Shown one piece after another: positions 11,791 through 22,559 of a stretch of DNA of 64,000 bases (positions within the stretch are counted from its first letter, which is position 1; the number at the start of each line of letters is the position of its first letter). This DNA is from Begonia masoniana (taxonomy: Eukaryota; Streptophyta; Magnoliopsida; Cucurbitales; Begoniaceae). Location: NCBI GenBank assembly GCA_022432975.1, contig CM039502.1, positions 74,171,497 through 74,235,496 on the forward strand, read 5' to 3'. Both the position numbers and the translations under genes were made by a program. The notes beneath the pieces were generated by a model. The model made no database searches. It was not told the DNA's origin and worked only from the letters and a program-made list of their open reading frames with translations.

Positions 11791-13581
11791 CCCTCTGTAC
11801 CTTTTAGATTTCAAAATTCCATAAGTAGTTTGGAGCGGTAAAAATGTAAACTTTTCTTTTCTGAAAGTTTTTGGTTGCTTATCATATGTTCATATTGATG
11901 ATTCTGATAGAAGCAAGCTTGCTTCAAAATCTAATAAGTTTTTTCTTATTGGTTATGGTGACACCGAGTTTGGTTATCATTTTTGGGATAATCAAAATCG
12001 GAAGATCATTCACAGCAGGAACGTCATCTTCAACGAACAGGTTCTTTACAAAAATGATGTCGGTAAGACTTCTAACAGTGGGAGTTCTGTATTGAAAGAG
12101 TCTACTGTGGTCAACTTGAGAGATTTTTCAGCTGATAATAGTTCGAGTGCTGAAGAAAATTGGGGTGTTGTTGAAGAAAAAGTTGACGAGAATGTGGCTC
12201 CAGAGGTAAATCCGCAAACGCCTATTACAGAACTGAGAAGAACATCAAGAATCAGCAAACTAGTCCAAAGATGGTCTCCGTCTCTTAATTACATTCTGTT
12301 GACTGACGCAGATGAACCAGAATATTATGAAGAAGCAGCACAGTCTAATGATTCGATTAAGTGGGAGGCGGCCATGAAAGATGAGATGGACTCCTTGAAA
12401 TCAAATCAAACTTGGCAATTGGCTGAGTTGCCGAAGGGTAAGAAAGCACTACACAACAAGTGGGTTTACCGAATTAAAGAAGAACATGATGGCAATAGGA
12501 GGTACAAAGCTAGGTTGGTTGTCAAAGATTTCCAACAAAAAGAAGGTATTGACTACACCGAGATTTTCTCACTAGTAATGAAGTTGACGATGATCGGAAC
12601 TGTCTTAGTTTTGGTTTTGAAAGAAGACCTTTATCTTCAGCAGATGGACGTGAAAATTGCTTTTCTTCACGGTGATTTAGATAAAGAAATCTACATGCGG
12701 CAACCACAAGGTTTTGAGGTGAAAAATAAAGAGGAGCTTATGTGTAAGCTTTAGAAGAGCTTGTACGGTTTGAAACGGGCTCCAAGGCAATGGTACAGGA
12801 GGTTTGATAGCTTCATGAAGAGTAACAGTTTTTTGAGATGTGAAGCCGATCACTGGACCGTTGGCTAGTCATTTCAGACTATCCAAAGATTATTCACCCT
12901 CGACCGATGAAGAGAATGACTACATGGCTACTGTTTCATATGCCTCTATTGTTGGTAGTCTTATGTACGCGATAGTTTGCATACGACCAGACATTGCACA
13001 TGTAGTGGGAGTTGTCAGCAGGTTTATGAGTAATCCAGGAAGGAAACATTGAGAAATCGTAAAATGGATCTTGCGATACTTGAAGGGAAGTTCATTATGT
13101 TTTTGAAAATCAGACTTAGGTCTAGATGAATACGTTGATGCTGATAATGGTGGTGATATTGATAGTAGTAAGAGCAGGACTGGTATGTTTACACCTTGGG
13201 TGGTACCACAATCAGTTGGGTTTCGAGACTTCAAGATGTTGTTGCTCTTTCTAGTTGTGAAGCCGAGTATATTGTAGTGACAGAAACCGCAAGGAGATGA
13301 TGTGGTTGCAGCCTTTCTTATGCGAGTTAGGTCAAAACTACGATGGGAATGTATTGCATTGTGACAGCCAAAGTGCCATCCATTTGGCAAAGAACCCAGT
13401 TGATCATGGCAAGACAAAGTATATACAGGTGCACTATCACTTCATCAGATCCGCCTTAGAAGATGGAGTATTAGCGCTTGAAAAGATCCCAGGGAGTCAG
13501 AATCTAGCTGATATGTTGACGAAAGCTGTGACGAGTGAGAAGCTAAAGTTGTGCGCAACTTCAGTCAGACTTCTTGGATGA
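11791..13581 (+). pseudogene. Copia 1 reverse transcriptase and RNase H, with deletion
   Basis: Reverse transcriptase starts near 12360 (WEAAMKDEMDSL, KWVYRIKEEHDG, ARLVVKDFQQKEG, QMDVKIAFLHGDLDKEIYM) and reaches a stop after LMCKL (12754). It continues as KSLYGLKRAPRQW and then jumps at about 12840 to text that normally lies beyond the YVDD catalytic motif. The YVDD block is therefore deleted. RNase H follows with further stops (HCDSQSAIHLAKNP, PGSQNLADMLTKA) and ends at 13581. No catalytic polymerase is possible. Confidence 0.82.
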
Positions 13582-13642
13582 GACATTGAAATGAAGCCGC
13601 TACAGATGGAGAGATGATGAGATTAGTTTCTAAGTGGGAGAT

Positions 13643-13667
13643 TGTTGAGTTATGGAGCCTAATCGAT
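13643..13667 (+). repeat. Copia 1 3' LTR stub
   Basis: After the polypurine tract AAGTGGGAGAT the first 20 or so bases (TGTTGAGTTATGGAGCCTAAT) match the 5' LTR with two differences. Similarity then stops and E2F intron sequence follows. The rest of this LTR and the remainder of Cassandra A's second LTR are absent, so one deletion removed both. Confidence 0.6.
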
Positions 13668-14575
13668 TCTTTGATTTAAAGGAAAATTTCCCAACATTTT
13701 CTTTAAATTTTGGTCAGATCGTAGGTAAATTGAGCGAGGAGTTAAGTTCCATGTTTGTTTCCTTAATTCTCCAATTAATTTTAAAAAATTGTGGGTGGAA
13801 TAGTGTTTGATATGTTATAAAAACCAATGAACTTGACGTTTAAAAGAATTTTACTTTTGATTGTTTATATCTTCATTGAGGGCTCTCAGTCTTTCCTGCA
13901 ATTCTCTACAGTAGAAACATTGGAGGCATCAGCTAATAATACAACACTTACAGTGTCTCACCATTGTGTCAACGACATCCGACAAAATAAAAACCTTGTC
14001 CTGTTGTCTAATCTGTTCTCTTCAATTGTAAGATTTGCCACTTCTGCCTGCAGAATTACCACACTGGCATGAGATTTAGAATTCTCATCACTACATGTGT
14101 AACATTAGTCTCAATGACACAAACCTGTAATATGGTGACATCCCCATCTGTATTTCCAGGCATTGAATCATAAAGTCCACTACTCATACATCCTCTCAAT
14201 AGTATGCATAATGAAGTGAAAATAATGTACAATGAAAAAGTACTATTAATCATGAAAACTAAATGATGCAACAGTACTTCCAATGTATTCTGTTCTTGAG
14301 CTTTTTTCAGCAAGACCTATTCCTTCCAAGACATTTGTTATGTCGTATATTCTCCTTTTTTGCACCTGTACCATGGACACATATAACAAGAATCGAATTC
14401 AACATAACAAACCATGAAATGATATTAAAGCAAAATTGTTACTCCAAAGTTTATGCAGCCTTGTTTAAGTCAAGCATTCCATCCTCTGCATGCTTTATCA
14501 AATTGATAAACTTTTTTGTTAAAATACCTGTATGTTTCCATTCCTTTCAATTTGTAAGCAAACTTTAACAACTAC

Positions 14576-15454
14576 TTATACAAATCAAGTATGGCAACTT
14601 GTGTTTCACTACAAACACTAGATTCCTCCCAGATATCCAATTGATAATAACCGAAAGAGCACCAGATTCCAAGCAGAATATTCACATGAAAATTAACTCC
14701 AAAAATCACGAAACTTTAACACAAACTTACTTGATATGTTGAAGAAAATCTCTGAAATTTTCAGAGAAAAAAATACGGAATTGAGGAAGTTATGAATGAA
14801 ACACTGAAGTTGGTCCAAGGAAGCGATATTATGGCGCCTCTTGGGTTTGGCGACTTCTAACGAAGAAGCACTCCAAAATCTGTATGATGAGAGTTTTTGG
14901 GGAATGTCTACTATCAACTAAGAGAGTATAGAAGGAAATAATAGTAATGGTTTTTACAAAATTCACAAGATTGGAAAACGATATAGGTTAAGAACAAATA
15001 CTCGGGGTGGCCGCACAGTACTTGAAGTCTTCGGGTTTGAGAGCAAAAGCTTCAGCAAATTGTATTCAAATTCAACTCCCTGATAATGGTCTTAAGGAGG
15101 GTTTAAATACTCCCTTATAAAACAAAAAATTTGGTTAAAATTAGTAGCAAAGAGAAGAGAAGGGTTTTGGAAACCCTCGGCTGAAACAAGATTGCTTGCC
15201 CCGCGCGCGCCTCCCCTTCATGTCGCTTTCACCACTTGTGTTATTCCAATTGTATCCTCCGCGGATGCAACCATGCAACGTCGCCTATTCCCCTTTGCAT
15301 GCAGCCATGCACTCCTTATTAACATAAAATGACAAGTATTTTTAAGCAAAACAATAAAATTAAGAAAGGTTACATCATTTGATTAAAGGAAAACAAATTT
15401 CTCATTCTATAAATGTTGTGGGAACTAACCTCTCTGTAATTGGCCTTGTAATTG
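14576..15454 (-). repeat. Gypsy 2 3' LTR
   Basis: It matches 19111-19996 from TATACAAATCAAGTATGGC to CTGTAATTGGCCTTGT. The outermost TG appears mutated to TT. Its right boundary is the last shared base. It lies only about 50 bases downstream of E2F exon 4's acceptor. Confidence 0.7.
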
Positions 15455-15648
15455 GTCTCCAACATAATCGTCTATATAATAAACAAACAAATTAGAAAGA
15501 AAGTTCGGCCATGGACTTGGTCGAGGTTGATTAAGGTCATCCCGTGACAACATCATCCTCCTCGGGTGATTCAAGATTTGACCTCAAATCCAAATGGTAG
15601 TTTTCCTTGTCTTCTCCTCCTTCCCCGAAGTACAAAATATGACTTTGA

Positions 15649-15978
15649 TCATTGGAGATGGTCGGAGCTCCATAGGTTTTTTGGCCATTCAAGCAAATAG
15701 ATGTCATTGTTGAGCTTTGCTAGCTTCTTGATCGTGTCTTCGGTTCTACGAGGGAGCTTTCTAAAAAAATCCTTGAATGCACAATACTTAATCCTCTCGA
15801 AGGTACTAGGCCCAAAGTTCTCATCTTGAATCACAAAGCATTTAAATAATATTGGGACAAAAAAATAACCACTCATTGTGACATTTAGTTGTAACCCTCT
15901 TAACCACCAACAATACCTTGGAGCATAATATTTCAAAATCTTTCCATAAACTTCAGAACATGAATTTAATTCATTCAA
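15649..15978 (-). pseudogene. 109-codon open frame inside gypsy 2, unknown
   Basis: This is an open frame starting MNELNSCSEVYGKILKYYAP, near the 3' end of gypsy 2. It includes a hydrophobic patch (VTMSGYFFVPILFKCFVI) and a basic C-terminal part (IKKLAKLNNDIYLLEWPKN). It matches no gag, protease or pol motif I know. It may be element-specific or a captured fragment, and chance is not excluded. Confidence 0.3.
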
Positions 15979-16609
15979 TGAAAAAAAATTTCAACACTAT
16001 GTTTTGAACCACTCAAAATTAAAACACTTCTTAAGAATTCTTTTGAGTATTGCCAAGATGTATCATAATAATAAGGATCCTTATGCAAGAGACTTAACAA
16101 ATCAAAGTGTTTGATGAAAGGTACCTCAATTAGGGGTGGTGGCACTCTTTCCTTTTCTTGGGTTGAGCGATTTAAAGGTCATTCAATTTCCAAGGCCTTA
16201 ACCTCCTTTTGAATAAGAACTTCCTCCTCACAATTACTTTCTTGGCTCAAAGTAGCTGTTAGGGACTCATCCTCATGCTTACTTTCTTTTGCCCAATGAT
16301 GTTGTTACGAACTTATTTTCATGCTTCACTAGATATGCTTGCTCCATTTGATTAGACTCTTCATGGGAGGGGTTGATCTCCTCTTCCACTTCTTCACCTT
16401 CTAGCCAAACATCTATTTCTTTATCCATTTGTCCATCAATCTTGAATAGTAAATTTTCGTGGGGGTTCTTCTAGAAACTCATCTTCCTTTCCATGTGAGG
16501 TCTCTTCAACAATCTCCCCATGAACTTGTGCTTGTAATGGTTGAGACTTGAATGTATTTGGACTTGTAGAAGAGAGTCGTTCATTAAAAGAATCTGATGA
16601 CCACTTGAA

Positions 16610-18477
16610 TCACTTCTCAACTTTAGTTGCCACTTTTATTACATCATCCAATGAACCATATATATACCACTTCAAAATAGCCCAAATCTCTTCATTTAGA
16701 CCTGTAATGAACCTAGTAATGGTGAGTTCCACCGGCTCTTCAACATAACTTCTCAAGTTCATAACTTTAAACTCGACTGAATAGTCTTTAAGTGTAACGA
16801 CCCTCTTTTCCCAGCAAGATATTGTCCGCTCTGGGGATTGGGCCGCAACCCAATATCCTCCCCTCACGGCTTTATTTGGCTAGAACTTCCCAGAAGGTCA
16901 CCTAACCTGAAATTGCTCTCGCCGAAGCACTTTTTTAACTTCGGAGTTGTTACGGGATCCGTTGCCAATCGTGCTCCAAAACGCGTCTTACTATCTTGGG
17001 AGGGTCTCTTTACATAGTTTCATTTCCACATACTTCCCCAAGCGATGTGGGATTGTGACGACCTCTTTTTACGACCTGTCACCTTTCGGTTCGCCCGTGC
17101 GGATGTACGCCATTCGGATTCGGGTTCCAGTTCGTGCAGCCATCGTACCCATACATGCATATTCGGGTCATCACAATCACACCCTCTCGGGGACCATTTG
17201 TAACGACCCCTTTTCCCAGCAAGATATTGTCTGCTCTGGGGATTGGGCTGCAACCCAATATCCTCCCCTCACGGATTTGTTTGGCGAGAACTTCCCAGAA
17301 GGTCACCTAACCTGAAATTGCTCTCGCCGAAGCACTTTTTTAACTTCGGAGTTGTTACGGGATCCGTTGCCAATCGTGCTCCAAAACGCGTCTTACTATC
17401 TTGGGAGGGTCTCTTTACATATGTTTCATTTCCACATACTTCCCCAAGCGATGTGGGATTGTGACGACCTCTTTTTACGACCTGTCACCTTTCGGTTCGC
17501 CCGTGCGGATGTACCGCCATTCGGATTCGGGTTCCAGTTCGTGCAGCCATCGTACCCATACATGCATATTCGGGTCATCACAATCACCCCCTCTCGGGGG
17601 CCCAACATCCTCGTTGGCCACATTTTCAGGTGGGTACAGGCTCTGATACCATTTGTAACGACCCCTTTTCCCAGCAAGATATTGTCTGCTCTGGGGATTG
17701 GGCTGCAACCCAATATCCTCACCTCACGGATTTGTTTGGCGAGAACTTCCCAGAAGGTCACCCAACCAGAAATTGCTCTCGCGGAAGCACTTTTTTAACT
17801 TCGGAGTTCTTACGGGATCCGTTGCCAATCGTGCTCCAAAACGCATCTTACTATCTTGGGAGGGTCTCTTTACATATGTTTCATTTCCACATACTTCCCC
17901 AAGCGATGTGGCATTGTGACGACCCCTTTTTACGACCTGTCACCTTCAAGTTTGCCCGCGCGGATGTACCGCCATCCGGATTCCGGTTCGTGCAGCCATC
18001 GTACCCATACATGCATATTCGGGTCATCACATTAAGGTTGAGTGTGTCTTGTTCTAATTTTTCCATTTCCAAGAACAATTTTATTCTAAGATGTCTAAGC
18101 ACAAATTCTTTTCTTATTAACCTCTTCAACCTTTCCCAAGTACGAATTTCGGCTTTACCATCATCCTCCCTTTCGGCTTTCAAATTTTTCCGCCATGAAG
18201 AAGCATAACCCGTGAGCTTCATAGAAACTATTTTAATTTTCCTCTCCTCCGAATAGTTAGGACATTCAAAAATTTTCTCCACTTTTTCCAACCAATCAAT
18301 AAAATCAAAACCATTCAAATAACCTTTAAAAATAAGCAATGAAACATTTAAGGGCCTCATATCATCAAAGTGATCATTGGAAAATCTTTGACTAGCTTCT
18401 TCATACGATAGTGCTGAAATTTTATCATGTCGGTTTTGATAAAACGTTGAACCATCTCTTCTCAACATTCTTACCAA
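16610..18477 (-). pseudogene. Gypsy 2 gag, interrupted by Cassandra C
   Basis: A frame from 18477 (MVRMLRRDGSTFYQ) carries the Retrotrans_gag pattern: GYLNGFDFIDWLEKVEKIFE, YSEERKIKIVSMKLTGYASS, TWERLKRLIRKEFV. At 18032 it meets the Cassandra C array. On the far side, from 16792, it continues in frame-compatible gag text (LKDYSVEFKVMNLRSYVEEP, ITRFITGLNEEIW), as expected for a capsid. Downstream of about 16610 it degrades. There is no protease or polymerase. Confidence 0.72.
16793..18031 (-). mobile_element. Cassandra TRIM array C: three LTRs, two internals (TSD TTAAG)
   Basis: LTRs are at 16793-17175, 17199-17582 and 17654-18031. The internals are 17176-17198 (shortened to 23 bp, primer-binding site lost) and 17583-17653 (71 bp, complete). 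Only the outer ends carry the 5-bp duplication TTAAG (16788-16792 and 18032-18036), so the array behaves as one insertion. 5S-like segments lie at about 16878-16962, 17283-17366 and 17738-17820 on the minus strand. It belongs to the ACCTGTCACC subfamily. The three LTRs are very alike, which suggests recent expansion. Confidence 0.9.
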
Positions 18478-19110
18478 CCAAAATCAAACAAAAGCAAAGC
18501 AAATAATCCAAGGAAAGGACAGTGATCGTGTTTCCAAAAGTGCTTCAATTTAACAGCCAATAAAACAACGAAATCCCAAAAAAAAAAAATCGGATCCCGA
18601 ATTTTGTGGATCTGGACCGAAAATTCAGCAACTTGCCAAAATTGTAACTTTAGCAATTTTAAACCAAATGACCTGAAATTTTAGGATGTCCTTAAAAAAG
18701 GCGTGGAAAAACTATCATGAAAAGTTCAGAGGTTAACTTGCAAAGATGAAAACGTTATAGCCAAAATACCAAAGGTCGCCGAAATTCCATTTGTTGTTCC
18801 GACCGAGAACAGAACACCAACTTTGGGAAGGTGTAACTTTGAAATCAGAATGACGCGATTCTTGTGGCAGATTAAAGCTCTTGATGTGACGTTTTTGTGT
18901 GTAAAAATCAGAGCTTCAATCGGTCGTGACAGAAAGATACAGATGATCGACTGCTGGTTGGTCCGGAAGGAAGTAAGTCTATTCCTTTCGAATAAGGGTT
19001 TTCCGAGTTGATTGTTTTGTGCGCCGCTTTTGATCATCATGATAACCAAACAAAATACACCAAATTTTTAACAAATAAATCTCAAGAATACACGGAGCTC
19101 TGATACCAAA

Positions 19111-19996
19111 TGATACAGATCAAGTATGACAACTTGTGTTTCAGAACAAGCACTAGATCCCTCTCGGATATCTAATTGATAATCACCAAAAGTTCACCAG
19201 ATTCCAAGCAGAATATTCACATGAAAATTAACTCCAAAAATCACAAAACTTTACCAAAAACTTACTTGATATGTTGAAGAAAATCTCTGAAATTTTCAGA
19301 AAAAAAAACTCAGAATTGAGAAATTTATGAATGAAACACCGAAGTTGGTCCAAGGAAGCGATATTATGGCGCCTCTCGAGTTTGGCGACTTCTAACGAAG
19401 AAGTACTCCAAAATCTATATGATAAGAGTTTTTGCAACTTCATGAAAATGTCTACTATCAACTAAGAGAGTAGAGAAGGAAACAATAGTAAGGGTTTTCA
19501 CAAAACTCACAAGATTGGAAAACAATATAGGTGAAGAACAAATACTCGGGGTGGCCGCGCAGTACTTGAAGTCTTCGGGTTTGAGAGCAAAAGCTTCAAC
19601 AAATTGTATTCAAATTCAACTCCCTAATAATAGTCTTAAGGAGGGTTTAAATACTCCCTTAAAAAACAAAAAATTTGCTTAAAATTAGCAGCAAAGAGAA
19701 GAGGAGGATTTTGGAAACCCTCGGCTGAAACGAGGCTGCTTGCCTTGCGTGCGCGCCTCCCCCTTATGTCGCTTTCACCACTTGTGTTATTCCAATTGTA
19801 TTCTCCTGCGCATGCAGCCATACAACGTCGCCTATTCCCCTTTGCATGCAGCCATGCACTCCTTATTAACATAAAATGACAAGTATTTTTAAGCAAAACA
19901 ATAAAACTAAGAAATGTTACATCATTTGATTAAAGGAAGACAAATTTCTCATTCTATAAATGTTGTGGGAACGAGCCTCTCTGTAATTGGCCTTGT
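19111..19996 (-). repeat. Gypsy 2 5' LTR
   Basis: It starts TGATACAGATCAAGTATG directly beside the tRNA-Met primer-binding site and matches 14576-15454. The shared sequence ends at CTGTAATTGGCCTTGT. E2F intron sequence (about 19997-20420, no recognisable feature) follows until exon 3. Confidence 0.7.
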
Positions 19997-21688
19997 TGAC
20001 TAAGCAAACGGTGTTCAAATTACTCGATCCAGCCCATTCTGGAAATCTTAAGATGTGAGACACATTCTTCATGAAGCACACTTGTTGAAATAATGTTGGA
20101 AAAACTGTTGAAAATGCCAAATACTCCTCGGAGGTCTGTTTAACGGCAATTTTGTTGGAAGATCCAATAATCCTTGGACGTGTGGTTGATCTTCTATTTA
20201 TGTCTCACCTTGAAGAATGTCATATTGTAAATAGATGCTGAATTGAAGATATTGATTTCCTTAAAGCATGTTTCTCCATGAAGAACTACAAAATAAATAA
20301 TTGAAAATCGGTTAGAAAATTTTCATGGACTTATTCTTGAGTGATGGATCCATGGCACATCAACTACGCAGCTCATACAATAATTAAAAGTCCATGTAAA
20401 TGAAGAACTTTCACAGTTACCTAGAGAACTGTCATGACAATAGGTGCTTGCTAGTGTATGAGGAGAAGCGCAGCGTGCTTATTCAGAAATACAGTTGATC
20501 AGTTATTGTATTTTCACCCACAAATATATAGTATAGACCATTAGTAGAAATTGGAATCATAGACAAAAGTGACGTCCTTGTTAACCTGTTACTAATTTCC
20601 TACAATATATTTGGAAAATTACAGCATTACCTGAATCTAAAATTAACAAATTAAATAAAAAATGTATCAGTAAAATGTCATAGTTAGTTCAAGCATATTA
20701 CTGGCAGATGATAGAGGGGTCTGAGGCACAGATCTAGCACCCCTTGAAGCCTTTAATTCGTTATATAGCCTTCCTCCTTTTGTTGATGCAGGACTCAGGA
20801 AAGCACTATCGATGGGTTTAGTACATTCGGGACTTCTCGTCGACTCATTAGATTTGATGTCCCAGATATCTGATGCACCCTTTCGCTTTATTTGCTGATA
20901 CAATTTCAATATGATATCAACAAAAAATAAATAAACATTTGTATATAGGAAAAGAAATGAACTATAGAGAAGAATGGCTACGCAACATTGAAAACCGAGA
21001 GACTAGTAGTGAATACATAATAAAAATTGGACAGGAGAAAAATAAGACTAAGTGCACAAGTTATTTAGAAGTAAATGGGAAACATGAAATTAATCTAATA
21101 CCATACAAGTCAGGAAGAAGAAAAATCGGAGAGATAACACGTTCGTGAATCCAGTGAACATACAAGGTCTTACAGAGTTTAGTAGAGAGTAAAACGACCA
21201 GACCACTCTTGAATTTCATTCCAAAAAATTTAACAAAACATAAACATAAAGGCAGTCAGTTCTGATGTAATAGAAATGAAATCACATAAGCAAAACTGTA
21301 GACCATTGATGAAAACGTAAACAGCAAAGCAATTGAGTACCATCACAATACTTACAACAGCAAAGAAAACGCCAATAAAAACTGTAATTTCCACAAGACT
21401 CATAGGAGACTGAAAGAAAATGACGTCAGGATCCTGATCAAACACTTTGCTATTACCGCCACTGAAGCGACAATAATCATCGGAAGGAATGAAAGGCGGC
21501 TTCGAGGATACAAAAGCCAAGTGACGCCTCAATGGCGACACGATCTGGCCCTTCGAAGCCGGTGATGACTGAACTGAATGATTTGGAGCTCCAGTCCCGA
21601 CTGACATTAAGGTCAAACAAAGCAAAGAGCAATCGGATATTCCCGACTACAATCCGAGCTTTAGAGAATCAATAGCATAGCTTAGGGT

Positions 21689-22162
21689 TGTTTGCTTAAT
21701 TGTTTCTCATTTCATCACAGAGAAATAACAGGATCATGAGCAAGTTGATTTTTTGCATATCTTTAAAGAGAGATGTAACACTGACCTTGATCCATGATTA
21801 GATGTTTGAAGAACAATCTCAACTTGAAGAAAACTTATTTCTCTCCCTTAACCCTTTGTTTCTTAAGTGAAGATTTTTGATGGAGAAAACCTTTGTGTGT
21901 CTGTATGGGGCAGACAGAGGACCAGGCTGTTGTTTTTTTATTTCAGTAAGTTATGTTTTTCAGATTAAGTTCTATCAACTTAATCTCTTCATTAATAAAA
22001 CAAAACACCTTGATCAATCAGATTTGAACACATATGGCCACATCACGTGGTTTGCCTTCAGTTGACATTTGAGTAACAAGGTTTTGGAGGTTTCTGGGCA
22101 TTTTCACTCTGCAGACGAAGAGAAGATCGAACGCCTTGTCCTTTACTTAAAACAAACAAACA
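21689..22162 (-). repeat. Copia 2 3' LTR
   Basis: This 474-bp LTR starts TGTTTGCTTAATTG and ends AAACAAACAAACA on the plus strand. It aligns without gaps to 28297-28770. Confidence 0.92.
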
Positions 22163-22559
22163 TTTCTCCCACTTGGCCCATATGTCATAATCGGTAATAC
22201 TCATACTATCATGAGTATTAGATAATCAAATCTGTCATCATATTGATCAAACATAATATCAATATCAAGTAGATAATTAATATGGATCATAGCGGTCGTA
22301 TATCAATTATAACGACACAGTCCCTTCCATGTATCACACTATCAATTATATACTTAATATGATCTACAAGCATGTATATCATAATGGTCCACATTAGCGT
22401 CATTTATAAAGACTAATCCTGTTCATATCATAACTTCATAATTTCATTTCTGAATGCATTCAACTTAATCAAACAAGATTCATAAGTGTATATCATAAAC
22501 TATCATTAAACGAGCTCAAAAGTGTCAAGTACATAAAGAACACAAGCATAAACATAAAG

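Larger units (their letters stand above)
603..13667 (+). mobile_element. Copia 1 LTR retrotransposon (plus strand), degenerate, containing nested gypsy 1 and Cassandra B
   Basis: The order is LTR, tRNA-Met primer-binding site, gag, protease, integrase, reverse transcriptase and RNase H, which is the Ty1/Copia order. The 5' LTR is 603-892 and the polypurine tract AAGTGGGAGAT is at about 13632-13642. The 3' LTR is only a stub (13643-about 13667). Two later insertions split it: gypsy 1 (2399-9742) and Cassandra B (9947-10771). Without them the element is about 4.9 kb, a normal Copia size. Several in-frame stops, plus loss of the YVDD-containing part of reverse transcriptase, make it non-autonomous. 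The gag start resembles Tnt1/Tork-like families, but lineage assignment is tentative. Confidence 0.85.
14576..19996 (-). mobile_element. Gypsy 2: Ty3/gypsy-type element in E2F intron 3, gag only
   Basis: Two LTRs of about 0.88 kb (14576-15454 and 19111-19996) match along their length. The right one is preceded by GAGCTCTGATACCAAA (19096-19110), whose complement is a tRNA-Met primer-binding site, so the element is on the minus strand with the right LTR as 5' LTR. After removing the nested Cassandra C array, the internal region is about 2.4 kb, far too short for gag-pol. It shows a gag and one short open frame only, so it is a non-autonomous derivative. I could not fix the right end or a clean target-site duplication. 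Confidence 0.72.
13855..21607 (-). pseudogene. E2F-family transcription factor pseudogene (exons 1-8)
   Basis: The minus-strand exons I trace are 21607-21404, 20894-20702, about 20475-20421, 14527-14443, 14365-about 14278, 14179-14125, 14047-13995 and 13905-13855. Exon 1 gives the plant E2F N-terminus (SPLRRHLAFVSSKPPFIPSD). Exon 2 gives QIKRKG...SVPQTPLSSA. Exons 4-5 give the winged-helix DNA-binding domain (TKKFINLIKHAEDGMLDLNK, then [18 protein letters not shown]). Exons 6-8 give the dimerisation region (DVTILQ, AEVANLTIEE, ELQERLRALNED). Plant E2Fs bind TTTSSCGC sites with a DP partner and control S-phase genes. The lesions are: no GT after exon 1; a GAA-to-TAA-type stop in exon 4 (NKAA*TLE); loss of one G at the exon 4 donor; and a -1 frameshift in exon 5, in a run of six A where seven are needed (14292-14297). 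Exon 3 is eroded. The marked box, RB-binding and later exons are absent from the window. Introns 3 and the 5' UTR carry retrotransposons. Confidence 0.85.

Noticed and set aside
21877..22065. 62-codon frame (MMEKTFVCLYGADRGPGCCF) repeated at 28488-28673
   Set aside because: It is duplicated because it lies in both Copia 2 LTRs, and it is antisense to the element. It is not a gene.
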